A DNA stretch of 64,000 nt, from positions 1,136,001 through 1,200,000 of the forward strand of contig NC_079321.1 in the NCBI RefSeq assembly GCF_029931775.1. Reading direction: 5' to 3'. Made by a program: the position numbers and the translations under genes. Below the pieces are notes generated by a model. The model saw nothing but the letters and a program-made list of their open reading frames with translations, was not told the DNA's origin and ran no database searches. Below are positions 55,329 to 64,000 of this stretch, piece by piece. Every line of letters starts with the position of its first letter. The stretch's first letter is position 1. This DNA comes from Euleptes europaea (lineage: Eukaryota > Chordata > Lepidosauria > Squamata > Sphaerodactylidae).

Positions 55329-55452
55329 GAAATCTGCATGCTGCTAAAAGACGCAGTGGAATCGAGAGTGGAGCAGTACCTGAAAACCCGTAAGCGACAT
55401 GGTCAGGGGAAGCAATTGGAATATGCTCGAGTTGATCCGTTGTCTATGGAAG
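55329..55452 (+). CDS. SLX4IP: SLX4IP exon, codons 40-80 plus one base
   Basis: 124 bases starting in phase 0 and ending in phase 1. The translation runs EICMLLKDAVESRVEQYLKT, then RKRHGQGKQLEYARVDPLSM and EG; human has [20 protein letters not shown] at the same place (recalled). The alternation of leucines and charges suggests a helix. The acceptor is TTTCTCTTCCAG and the donor is GAAG followed by GTAAGG. The exon sits between a plus-strand CR1 tail ending 41 bp upstream and a minus-strand CR1 tail starting about 35 bp downstream, so it is closely bracketed by inverted repeats. Confidence 0.97.
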
Positions 55453-55605
55453 GTAAGGAGCTTCTTATCAATCGGTTTTTTATTTCATGGAATCATAGAA
55501 TCAGAGAGTTGGAAGGGGCCATAGAGGCCATCTAGTCCAACCCCCATGCAGGATCAGCCTAGGACATCCCTGACAAGTGTTTGTCCAGCCACTGCTAGAA
55601 GCCTG

Positions 55606-56073
55606 AAGAAGAAGAAGAGTTTGGTTTTTTATATGCCGACCTTCTCTGCCACTTAAAGAAGAACCAAACCGGCTTACAATCACCGTCCCTCCCCCTCCCC
55701 ACAACAGACACCTTGTGAGGTAGGTGAGGCTGAGAGAGTATGACTAGCCCAAGGTCACCCAGCTGGCTTCAGGTGGAGGAGTGAGGAAGAAGACTTGGTT
55801 TTTATATGCTGACTTTCTCTACCACTTAAGGGAGACTCAAACCGGTTTACAATCACCTTCCCTCCCCCTCCCCACAACAGACACCCTGTGAGGCAGGTGG
55901 GGCTGAGAGAGCTTGAAGAGAACTGTGACTAGCCCAAGGTCACCCAGCTGGCTTCATGTGTAGGAGTGGGGAAACAAATCCAGTTCACCAGATTAGCCTC
56001 CGCCGCTCATGTGGAAGAGGAATCAAACCCGGTTCAAACCCGGTTCTCCGCACTTAACCACTGCACCACGCTG
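55606..56073 (-). repeat. two SINE family B copies in a row, minus strand
   Basis: Both begin with an AAGAAGAAGA-type tail and contain AACCGGCTTACAATCACC or AACCGGTTTACAATCACC and ACAACAGACACC; the second runs on to the reversed head CCACGCTG. Confidence 0.88.
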
Positions 56074-56349
56074 CAAGTGAGGGGGAGCTCACCATCTCCC
56101 TAGGTAGCTGATTCCACTGCTGAACTACTCTTACTGTAAAAAAAGTTTTTCCCAATATCCAGCCGGTACCTTTCCTCCAACAGTTTAAACCCATTATTGT
56201 GAGTCCTATCCTCTGCTGCCAACAGGAACAGCTCCCTGCCCTCCTCTAAGTGACAACCCTTCAGATACTTAAAGAGAGCAATCATGTCTCCCCTCAACCT
56301 CCTCTTCTCCAGACTGAACTTTCCCAACTCCCTCAGCCTTTCCTCACAT

Positions 56350-56572
56350 GGACACATGAACCCATGAAGCTGCCTTATACTAAATCAGACCCTTGGTCAT
56401 TAAGGTCAGTATTGTCTACTCTAACCGGCAGCGGCTTTCCAGGGTCTCAGGCAGAGGTCTTTCACATCACCAACTTGCCTAGTCCCTTTAACTGGAGATG
56501 TCGGGGATTGAACCAGGGACCTTCTGCATGCCAAGCAGATGCTCTACCACTGAGCTACGGCCCTTCCTCGCA
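56350..56572 (-). repeat. SINE family A, minus strand, nested in CR1
   Basis: ACCCATGAAGCTGCCTTATA to CACTGAGCTACGGCCCTTCC. Confidence 0.9.
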
Positions 56573-56690
56573 GGGTTGGTCTCCAGGCCCCTGATCATCC
56601 TCTTCGCTCTCCTCTGCACCCGCTCCATTCTGTCCACATCCTTTTTGAAGCGAGGCCTCCAGAACAGCCTCATCATTGGAGGTTGTTAAC

Positions 56691-57394
56691 TTCTCATTGC
56701 ATGGCATGCAGCTGCAGAGTCAGAGCGCACTTGGGAGCGTTCACCGTTTTCAACATGTCATGTAGGCGTGGACGGGAGTGCAGCCAGTCTCTGGGTCAGG
56801 CCAGCGTGTGCTTGCTTATGTGGCACATGCACTAAAACTGGGTCAGGCCAGCCCGAGGCTTCAAAGCAACTGAAGTGTCATTGTCCAGATTTTTTTGTTT
56901 ATTAAAATGAAATGATAATTAACAGAAAACAGTAGAAATTCGGTAGAACAGAGAGGCCTGAGCAAAACCAGATTATGCCCTGCTAATAAATTATACACTC
57001 TCCGGACTAAAAGAAGGGATTCATGTTAATATTCAAATAAATCTGTAAATTTGGAACAAATGTCAAAATATTTCACATTTGCTTCTTGTCTATGAAAGGA
57101 AACCCTTTGACTGCAAGGTCCAGTGTTGCTTCGGTCCATAATTCAATTGAAGTGTTACTTCCCACTTTTGAAGAGTTATTCATTTAGCTTTTGTCAAAAA
57201 CTTCTTAAAATCCAGAGGCTTTGTCCTTTCTAGCGGTTTTGGAAGAAAGAACGTACCCTGACATTCTGCTAAGTGGACTCAATTCCAGTGAACGTTCTAG
57301 TGCAAAAGAAATTTGTACATTTCTAACCTAAATGGCATATATATAAAGTATTAGAAGCAAGAGTCAGTAGCCAATTCTCTCCTAGAAGAAGAGT
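56691..57394. other. SLX4IP intron, no recognisable feature
   Basis: AT-rich; the short stretch ACTGGGTCAGGCCAGC type repeats twice near 56790-56860. No exon seen. Confidence 0.4.
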
Positions 57395-57618
57395 TGAACA
57401 CATGAGCACATGTCGTTGCCTTCTACTGAATCAGACCCTTGGTCCATCAAAGTCAGTATTGTCTACTCAGACTGGCAGCGACTCTCCAAGGTCTCAGGCA
57501 GAGGTCTTTCCCATCACCTACTTGCCTAGTCCCTTTAACTGAAGATGCCGGAGATTGAACCTGGGACCTTCTGCATGCCAAGCAGATGCTCTTCCACTGA
57601 GCCACAGCCCCTCCCCAA
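57395..57618 (-). repeat. SINE family A, minus strand
   Basis: TTGCCTTCTACTGAATCAGA to GAGCCACAGCCCCTCCCC. Confidence 0.88.
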
Positions 57619-57852
57619 GAGTTGGTTTTTATACCTCATTTTTCTCTGCCTTTACGGAGTCTCAAACTGGCTTACAATCTCCTTCCCTTCCTCTCCTCAC
57701 AGCAGACACCTTGTGAGGTTAGGTGGGGCTGAGAGAGTTCGGAGAGAACTGTGACTGGCCCAGCAGGCTTCATGTGGAGGAGTGGGGAATTGAACCCAGT
57801 CCTCCAGGTTAGAGTGCACCACTCCTAACCAGTACATCACGCTGGCTCTCTG
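57619..57852 (-). repeat. SINE family B, minus strand
   Basis: AGAGTTGGTTTTTATACCTC, CTCAAACTGGCTTACAATCT, ACGCTGGCTCTCTG; directly after the SINE A. Confidence 0.85.
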
Positions 57853-57896
57853 CTTTGAAAGGGGCAAGGACATCTATACCTGTGTCCGAGCTACAG

Positions 57897-58178
57897 TACA
57901 TACACATTTCTTCAACAATTAAGCTAAGACTACAGGTTTCTAATACTGATTATTGATTTAGCAATCTTCATATTTACATACTAAAGAACAGAAACATTTG
58001 GAGCACGTGAGTAATGATAATATGATGACTGCTTCAATATAATACATACACATTTCTTCATCAGTTAAACTAAAACAACAGGTTTCTGATGCTAATTACT
58101 AATATACCAATCTTCGTATTTACACACTAAAGAACAAAAAGGTTTAGGGCATGTGAATAATGATCATATAATGGCTGC
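57897..58178. repeat. 146-bp tandem duplication of intron sequence
   Basis: Copy 1 from 57897 and copy 2 from 58043 both begin TACATACACATTTCTTCA and share ACAGGTTTCT and ACTAAAGAACA; they have diverged by roughly a tenth or more, so the duplication is not recent. Confidence 0.88.
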
Positions 58179-58204
58179 CATTTTGTCTTGAAGTCATTCA
58201 CTGA

Positions 58205-58290
58205 ACTTTTTAACTGGAGGTGCCGGGGACTGAACTTGAGACATTCTGCACATGAAGCTGATGCTGTATCACTGAGCTGTGGTCCCCACC
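58205..58290 (-). repeat. SINE family A, 5' part, minus strand
   Basis: TTTTTAACTGGAGGTGCCGG and CACTGAGCTGTGGTCCCC. Confidence 0.75.
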
Positions 58291-59514
58291 TTTAATAAAT
58301 AAGAGTAATAACTGTGAGATGCCAGTGCATTTATTTGGTTGTTTGACTCTTGAATCCTGTGGGTGTGTTGCCCAAAGGCATCCTACTTCAGAGCAGGTCA
58401 CATTATCAGACTAGAGAGAATTCAGGTGTTTCAGAAATGAGCAGAAGCTCTTCTCAGTGGTCATAAACTGGTTAAATCATGTACTTTCTTACATATGTAC
58501 ACGCAACCCTTACCCCATGGAATCTTTTGGCGAAATCAACTGGCTTTGGATTTTTTTTTACAAAAACTAGGAGATAGAATTCAAGGGAAAGCCCTTTTTC
58601 TATAGCTCCAAGCTTGGTGTTGAAATATTGAGCAAAGAAAGATAATTAAGGTATTAGAAGTTATTAAGAGCGCTGAAAACAACAAGTAGGATATACTGGT
58701 AACTTGAAATATTTACATGGCGATAAAGCATGTGGGCTAATGAATTTTATAAGAATTTTATGCTTCCTTTTCAAGAATTAAACCAGATTAAACAACCAGG
58801 TACATCTTTCTTCACCTTCATTAACTTCTGGGCCAAACCTTTCTGCTTCCAGTTTACAAACATATCTCCCCATCCCCCCACCCCCATGTGATCTGTTTCC
58901 CCAGACATTTGAGTTTGCCTTTCAGCTGTGCTCTGAAATATATAGTTGTTGGGGTTTTTTTGCTGGAAAGACAAAGAATCTAATATATTGTGGGGGGAGG
59001 GACAGAGGTGTTTTAGGAAAGGGCATGAGGGAGGAAGCAAACTGGTTTGGGACGTGGGAATGTGGAGCGCAACCTCCTTTGGCGATCAGTGACCTCCTTC
59101 AGCCTGTCTTGTGGTTTTGGAGAAGACTATGCTGAATTCGGAGCTCTTCAGGTGCCAGATTTTGCCGGGAAGTGAACACCTGGCAGACGACTGCAGATAA
59201 CTCAGCCGCTGAAAGGCATTTTCCCAGGCTCCCAGACGAATGGTCTTTAATAGCTGTGGGAGACAGCTCCGCGAAGTACCGGACTCGTACTGGCATCCTC
59301 GTAGATCCTGGTGTCAACTAAAATTGTTGCTTCCTCAGTTAACTTGTGTTGCAAGGAAACTGAGCAGAAAAGCCCATCTGTGATAGTTCCTCCGAGTCCC
59401 GGAACCATGAAGTGTATCGAGCAGGTTCATTTACTACAACCTTGAGCTTAAACCCTTCACTTTCTTTTTATTTGAAGAACTCTTTTAATTTGAAAGCTTT
59501 AAAAAAAAAAGATT
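58291..59514. other. SLX4IP intron, 1.2 kb without known repeats
   Basis: No repeat family or exon recognised. Confidence 0.4.
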
Positions 59515-59660
59515 GCTACTGATGATAAAGTTTATTGTTTGTGGCCGAAGGCCATCACAATCTATCGTACAAAACATTAAAATAACATAAAAGTAACATC
59601 AAATAACATTGAAATAACTTTAAAACAGTCTGACCCCAAGAAGCTAGTAATTAAATATGT
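59515..59660 (-). repeat. LINE-type 3' end, minus strand, unclassified
   Basis: Reversed, it reads GATGGCCTTCGGCCACAAAC then AATAAACTTTATCATCAG, with ATGTTATTTGATGTTAC-like AT-rich repeats upstream: a retroposon 3' end of unknown family. Confidence 0.4.
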
Positions 59661-60483
59661 TAAATTCCCAGATTAAAAGCAGTTTTAGCTTGGATTTTCT
59701 TGGTTGCTAAAGCAAAGAGTGACACTTCGTAGGAAACATCAGGATTGGCGTCTGATAGGGGAAAGAGCGGATTCTCTGGATCTGGAAAAAGATATAGGCC
59801 CTTTAGAAACGCTCCGAGAAATTTATGCCTGGGCTCTGTGTCAAGAGGACAGAATCAGGTGTAATGAATTCGGTCCTCTGGAGCGGCTCCACAGATACAT
59901 AGGCAAGAGACCCCTGGTGTTGGGGAGTAACGTCCAGCTTTCAACAGATTCCTCCAGGACCCTTCCTTCTTTCTCTGCCTTGATTCCTTGAGTGCCCAGC
60001 AAGTGGGCTCCTTGTTTTGAAAGGAGCCCACCCAACCCCTGATGGTGGCTGGAGCGTGGGGGGCAAGCCTTCCTGGGCTGACTTCTGAAGAAGTTACTCC
60101 TCAGTGAATACCCACCTCCTTGGGTGACCACGTCTTGCATCTGAGGAGGCAGGCCCAGAGAGCTTCTGCAGTCACTCCCACAAAACCGGGCTGTCTTTAT
60201 AGTCCTACCAGAGCCTGTCTGTGCTGCAGAGAAATCTGCCTCCCCCCTCGAGGTTTTGCCTCATCAGCTGGAACTCCTGCCTTTGTCTATTTGGATTCAG
60301 GGTCTTCCCAGTTAAGTGACTACGTATACTAAAGTTGCCGAGCAAGACATTTATCACCTGCTGTCTCGTGTTCTAATCTCTCACCACAGGGGTGTGAACA
60401 AGGTGATGAAAAGCTTTGTCTGCAGTTGTTGTTTTTGAGGCACTTTTCCAGATGAAAGTTGTGTTAATTGAACTGGCTCCAAG
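59661..60483. other. SLX4IP intron with a 95-codon open frame of unknown meaning
   Basis: 59704-59991 is open on the plus strand and ends in TGA, but I recognise no domain, and there is no sign that it is spliced or conserved. It may belong to a worn LINE next to 59515. Not called as a gene. Confidence 0.35.
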
Positions 60484-60491
60484 TCCTAGAG

Positions 60492-61527
60492 CAATGATGG
60501 CGAACCTTTTAGAGACCGAGTGCCCAAACTGCAACCCAATACCCACTTATTTATCGCAAAGTGCCAACATGCCAATTTAACCTGAATACGGTTGCTAACT
60601 CCAGGCCGGGAAATTCCTGGAGATCTGGGGGACAGCAGAGTTTGGGGAGGGATTTCAGCGGGGTATAATGCCATAGGGTCCACCCTCCAAAGCTGCCGTT
60701 TTCTCCAGGGGAACTGGTCTGTGTAGAGCGGCGGTCGGTTGTAATCCCAGGAGATTCCCAGGCCCCAACTGGAGGTTGGGAATTGTGTGTGTATGTGTGT
60801 TAAGTGCCTATGAATCAAAGTACTCCAAAAAGTCCTATCTTTGGCAATCATACCAGCGGAGGAATCCCTGCGACGGCGGGAAAGCAAGGCGACGTCGCCG
60901 TGTTACCTCAGGATCGCCCACTTACTTCAGCCTCGGGGAAGTTGGCCAGGCCGTGCAAGCAGCAGCAGTTCTGGGTGAGAAGTGAGAGCGGAGGTTGCCC
61001 CGGTGGGACTCCTCCTCCAAGGGCAGGGCCAGGGGCGATGCAGGCAGCCAGAGCCAGCTCCAGTCTCTCCGCCGCTCGCGCCGTGCGGGACAGACGCTGG
61101 CAGTGCAAAGCAGGAGCGGCGCGGCAGCTCCTGCTCGAGGAGAGCCGGGACACGCCGCCAGCCATCCCGGCCGGTCCTGACGCCTGGGGGGCGACCGCAG
61201 CAAGGTTGCCCTGCACTGCAGAGGGGGAGAGAGAGGGAAGCTCACAGGCGCCCCGGCGACGGCGAGAGGACCCGGGGAGCTCAACATTCTCCCCCTCCAC
61301 CCCTCCCCTCGTGGCTCCCAAAAGAAGGAGAGGAGAGAGGCTGCCCGGTACAAGAGCCGGGGCTGCGGGCAGGGGTCTCCACCATGAGACGGCTCGGGGG
61401 ATCTCTCCTACCGCCTCTCCTGCTGCTGCTGGGGCTGCTTTTCTGTGCTGGGGCGACGGCGCGCATGCCCACAGAGAGGGCTCTGAGTGCCCCCTTTGGC
61501 ACGCGTGCCATAGGTTCGCCATCACTG
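60492..61527 (+). mobile_element. hAT-type element carrying a CpG-rich block and signal-peptide ORF
   Basis: Exact TCCTAGAG flanks it at 60484-60491 and 61528-61535. The ends CAATGATGGCGAACC and GGTTCGCCATCACTG are inverted repeats. An 8-bp duplication with these ends is typical of hAT transposons. No transposase is present. Inside: left sub-terminal DNA to about 60590; a family C MITE (60592-60779); a GC- and CpG-rich block from about 60860 to 61462; and the right sub-terminal DNA (GGCACGCGTGCCATAG). The block resembles a vertebrate CpG-island promoter plus 5'UTR ending in a start codon at 61384, so the element probably captured a host first exon (Pack-type). The donor gene is not identified. 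Confidence 0.85.
60592..60779 (+). mobile_element. hAT-like MITE family C nested in the hAT element
   Basis: GTTGCTAACTCCAGGCCGGG to CAACTGGAGGTTGGGAA; TATAATGCCATAGGGTCCAC inside. Younger than its host element, or carried along with it. Confidence 0.8.
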
Positions 61528-61533
61528 TCCTAG
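61384..61533 (+). pseudogene. captured signal-peptide ORF, 49 codons, runs into transposon end
   Basis: ATG at 61384 in a strong context (CCACCATGA) begins MRRLGGSLLPPLLLLLGLLF and continues CAGATA, a textbook signal peptide of about 26 residues: two arginines, a leucine-rich core and a small-residue cleavage site. The next residues, ARMPTERALSAPFGTRAIGS, come from the hAT right end, and the stop TAG lies in the target duplication. So the host-like coding part is only the leader. The 400 bp upstream are CpG-rich, like a 5'UTR. The ORF is not in frame with any SLX4IP exon by design and has no visible splice donor after it. I infer a fragment of a secreted or membrane protein gene copied by the element; which one is unknown. 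Confidence 0.6.
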
Positions 61534-61828
61534 AGGATGTCCCTTCCCCTGCCCCCCTTCATGTTGCGGGCCATATTCGTTCCTTCTAGCCTGCACACAA
61601 CAATGAGAAATTAGACTTCATGGGGAAAAAACTGAATTTGCATTAAAGTGAGGGTATTTCCCACCCTCCCCAAACAGAGCACAAAGAAATCTTTTAGAGC
61701 ATGGATGGGTTATCTAAAAATATATAGAAATAATAGAATTTTACTGCTACAATGGTGATCAGCTGACATTAGGCTAGTTGGTTGGCAATTGTGTCCAAAT
61801 ACAGCAGAATAAGATTTTAAAATTAAGG

Positions 61829-62051
61829 AATCCAGGGTGGTGTGGTGGTTAAGAGTGGCAGACTCTAATATGGAGAACCAGGTTTGATCCCCCACTCCTC
61901 CAGATGATGCCTGCTAGATGACCTTGGGCCAGTCACAGTTCTCTCAGGACTCTCTCAGCCCACACGGTAGGCATTGGCAAACCACCCCGCAATGTCACTT
62001 GCCTTGAAAACCCTACAAGGTCGCCATTAGTCAGCTGTGACTTGACAGCAC

Positions 62052-62091
<40 letters not shown>
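61829..62091 (+). repeat. tRNA-headed SINE with shared tail and (CA)n
   Basis: Head AGGGTGGTGTGGTGGTTAAG, GGTTTGATCCCCC, then AAAACCCTACAAGGTCGCCA, AGTCAGCTGTGACTTGACAG and CACTTTACACACA running into about 18 CA units. The tail is the one at 54165-54200 (reversed). Confidence 0.85.
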
Positions 62092-62626
62092 GGGAGGGGA
62101 AAAGGTGCTTGTAAGTACAACAGAGAGATCTAGAATGAATCCCTTGACAAAAATATGAGTTGGCTTGAACTAAAGAGATATCTTATGACCTTCCCTTGAG
62201 TTCAAGCGAACATATATTTGTGTCAGGTGAATCACTAATTGGAATAAATGTGTCCTTGAGCTGAAATCAAGAGATGAAATTATTCCTTTTTATTTTATTT
62301 GGCCCTGATGATAGGTAAGCTATGATCCATGAAGTGTCCATGCAGAATATAGCAGAACAGTAAGAAAGCTGCTGACTAAGTCACTTCTGTCCTTTAAAAG
62401 TAGTGTCGAATGAAGTTGCGTCTCATCAAACTGGTATCAGCAAATGCCACTGGTATAAACAACTGCTAGGCAACTTCCGCATGAATATTTGTTCTGTCAT
62501 GGTCTGAAGGGTTTTTTTGGGGGAGCATCCACACAGCGCTGCAATTACTGGGCAGTGGTGGTATGTGGCAAATTCACTACACAGGGAACACATGCAGTTT
62601 ATACCTATGGCATTCCAGCTTTTGAG
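62092..62626. other. SLX4IP intron, no recognisable feature
   Basis: Nothing recognised. Confidence 0.4.
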
Positions 62627-62770
62627 TCAGAGAGCCAGTGTGGTGTAGTGGTTAGAACAAGGGTCCCCAACCTTTTCAAGCCTGCAGGCACTTTTGGAAT
62701 TCTGACACAAGGTGGTGGGCGCAACCACAAAATGGCTGCCACAGGAGGCGGAACCAACCACAAAATGAAA
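62627..62770 (+). repeat. SINE B head followed by hAT-like MITE piece
   Basis: AGAGCCAGTGTGGTGTAGTG is the SINE head; from about 62655, AAGGGTCCCCAACCTTTTCA and GCCTGCAGGCACTTTTGGAA is the end of the family at 19242-19872, inserted into or replacing the SINE. Confidence 0.72.
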
Positions 62771-62989
62771 TAGATGGAAGGTGTGCATAACTCTAGTACT
62801 AACTGTTCAACATTTCTGGCAGAAGTTCTGTTTAACAGGATGCCTTTTAAAACGGACATGTTGTATTAAGATATTTTCTTGCATCCGCGCAGCTGATCTC
62901 CAGCCATGCAGTGAAGATCCGTGTCCTGTGTATGTCAGCTACCGCTGAAGGAGGGGTTTTTTTTGGGGGGGGGGGCTCCGATCAGATTG

Positions 62990-63130
62990 CCTGTGGCCAG
63001 TGTGGTATAGTGGTTTAGAGCGGTAGTTTGGAGCAGTGGACTCTGATCTGGAGAACCGGGTTTGATTCCCCACTCCTCCACATGAGCGGCGGACGCTAAT
63101 CTGGATTTGTTTCCCCACTCCAACATATAT
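62990..63130 (+). repeat. SINE family B, 5' part
   Basis: GCCAGTGTGGTATAGTGGTT, GAACCGGGTTTGATTCCCCA; stops about 90 bp before the SLX4IP exon. A G10 run is at 62965. Confidence 0.85.
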
Positions 63131-63220
63131 GGCTTTTAATCCAGAGAAATATCCCGAACAACCTTTGCTGTTTGTGTGACTGCAACTGGGATAATCAAAA
63201 CCTGTTTCTCTGTCTTGCAG

Positions 63221-63298
63221 GTGATGGCTTTTACATTACGGCCTACTTTGTGAAGAGATGGGACCGTCTGCAATGTATTGGGGGGCAGCAGTACAGTG
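63221..63298 (+). CDS. SLX4IP: SLX4IP exon, through codon 106 plus one base
   Basis: 78 bases entering in phase 1 and leaving in phase 1. The first codon is completed across the junction as GGT; the translation is GDGFYITAYFVKRWDRLQCI followed by GGQQYSG. Human SLX4IP has [20 protein letters not shown] (recalled), so the core ITAYF-KR and RL-CI are kept. The acceptor is CTCTGTCTTGCAG and the donor is GTAAGC. The intron before it is 7.8 kb. Human SLX4IP has about 400 residues, so roughly three quarters of the protein lies right of the window. Confidence 0.93.
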
Positions 63299-63427
63299 GT
63301 AAGCGCTCCCCTTTTGTGGTTGCTTAGCACAAAGAAGAGTGCCCGAGTAATCACACGTGTGAATATTCGTTTTGTTTGGTCATCCAAGAAAGAATATTTA
63401 GCATTCTAGAGCTGGAAGGTGCCTTAT

Positions 63428-63680
63428 TGAGAGCCAGCGTGGCATATTGGTTAAGAGCAACAGACTCTAATCTGTAGAACTGGCTTTGTCTTCCCTTCTC
63501 CTCCACATGCAGCCGGCTGGGTGACCGTGGGCTAAACACGGTTCTCTCAGAACTCTCTCAGCCCCATCTGCTTCACAAGGTGTCTGTTATGGGGAGGGGA
63601 AGGGAAGGCAATTGTAAGCCGTTTTGATACTCCTTGAAGGTAGAGAAAAGTGGGGTATAAAAAGCAACTCTTCTGGGTGT
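63428..63680 (+). repeat. SINE family B, plus strand
   Basis: GAGAGCCAGCGTGGCATATT head, GGGTGACCGTGGGCTAAACA, TGTCTGTTATGGGGAGGGGA, tail GGGGTATAAAAAGCAACTC. Confidence 0.88.
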
Positions 63681-63681
63681 G

Positions 63682-64000
63682 TGTAGGGGTGGTAGTTGTG
63701 AATTTCCTGCATTGTGCAAGGGTCCCTTCCAACTCTATGATTCTATTCTATGATTCTTCTAGTCCAGCTCCCTGCTGAATGCAGGCCATACAAAGCAAAG
63801 GCTTTCCCAGCAGATGACTGTCTGCTGCCTGCTTAAAGACTTCCAGTGATGGAGAGGCTCCTTCCCTCCAGTTTATAAGTTGATTGTCAAACTCCTCTTA
63901 CTGTTTTCAGGCGTCTCCTAATGTTCAACCAAAAGCTACCTTCCTAGGACTTAAACATTAAATTTGATCTAGTCTTTTGCTCCGGAATATCAGAGAACAA
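63682..64000. repeat. two CR1 tails facing each other
   Basis: Plus-strand tail TAGTTGTGAATTTCCTGCAT to CTATTCTATGATTCTTC (to about 63758), then a minus-strand CR1 3' end (TCTAGTCCAGCTCCCTGCTG, CTCCTCTTACTG) running to the window end. Confidence 0.8.

Larger units (their letters stand above)
55488..56690 (-). repeat. CR1 LINE, minus strand, with three nested SINEs
   Basis: CR1 starts at the tail GGAATCATAGAATCAGAGAG, is broken at about 55605 by two reversed SINE B copies (55606-56073), resumes with AAGTGAGGGGGAGCTCACCA to about 56350, is broken again by a reversed SINE A (56350-56572), and ends with TCCACATCCTTTTTGAAGCG. The order shows CR1 is older than the SINE copies within it. Confidence 0.88.

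Noticed and set aside
59704-59991. 95-codon frame as a new gene
   Set aside because: No homology, start context or splice evidence; sits by an unclassified retroposon end.
60804-61589. Open frames of 261, 205 and 183 codons
   Set aside because: Compositional in the CpG-rich block; only the short signal-peptide end at 61384 looks like real coding sequence, and it runs into transposon DNA.

Overview
This is vertebrate nuclear DNA, almost certainly from a squamate reptile. It has intron-split genes with consensus splice sites, CR1 LINEs ending in ATTCTATG-type tails, several tRNA-headed SINE families, hAT-like MITEs and foldback retroposons typical of lizards. I cannot name the species; the SINE mix looks lizard or gecko-like, which is inference.

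Two host genes lie head to head. On the minus strand is the 5' part of MKKS (BBS6, a chaperonin-like ciliopathy gene): a large exon (4105-5491) with codons 1-330, and an upstream 5'UTR exon (7594-7831). Each exon also holds a conserved small upstream ORF, one of 63 and one of 50 codons, matching the human mitochondrial uMKKS1 and uMKKS2 peptides. The remaining MKKS exons lie beyond the left edge. On the plus strand is the 5' part of SLX4IP, a partner of the SLX4/XPF-ERCC1 nuclease scaffold: four coding exons (17959-18012, 54645-54734, 55329-55452, 63221-63298) covering the first 106 codons, with the rest beyond the right edge. A CpG-rich block at about 10.2-11.4 kb, with two ZNF143/STAF-like sites, an E-box and an inverted CCAAT box, is the likely shared bidirectional promoter.

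Layout: 1-4.1 kb, MKKS intron with repeats; 4.1-7.8 kb, MKKS 5' exons; 7.8-10.2 kb, MKKS first intron; 10.2-11.5 kb, promoter island ending at a 93-bp near-perfect palindrome; 11.5-18 kb, SLX4IP first intron (non-coding first exon inferred); 18-54.6 kb, a 36.6-kb SLX4IP intron dense in SINE, CR1 and DNA-transposon insertions; 54.6-64 kb, three further SLX4IP exons among nested repeats.

The most interesting non-genic items are a 1036-bp hAT-type element with an 8-bp target duplication that carries a CpG-rich block and a signal-peptide ORF (probable capture of a host first exon), two TA-flanked elements with GC-rich cargo, palindromic retroposons with 11-14 bp target duplications, a perfect 22/4/22 hairpin at 50.5 kb, and a 5S-rRNA-headed SINE that seems to share its tail with tRNA-headed SINEs. 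I found no bacterial-type system, CRISPR array or intact mobile-element gene.
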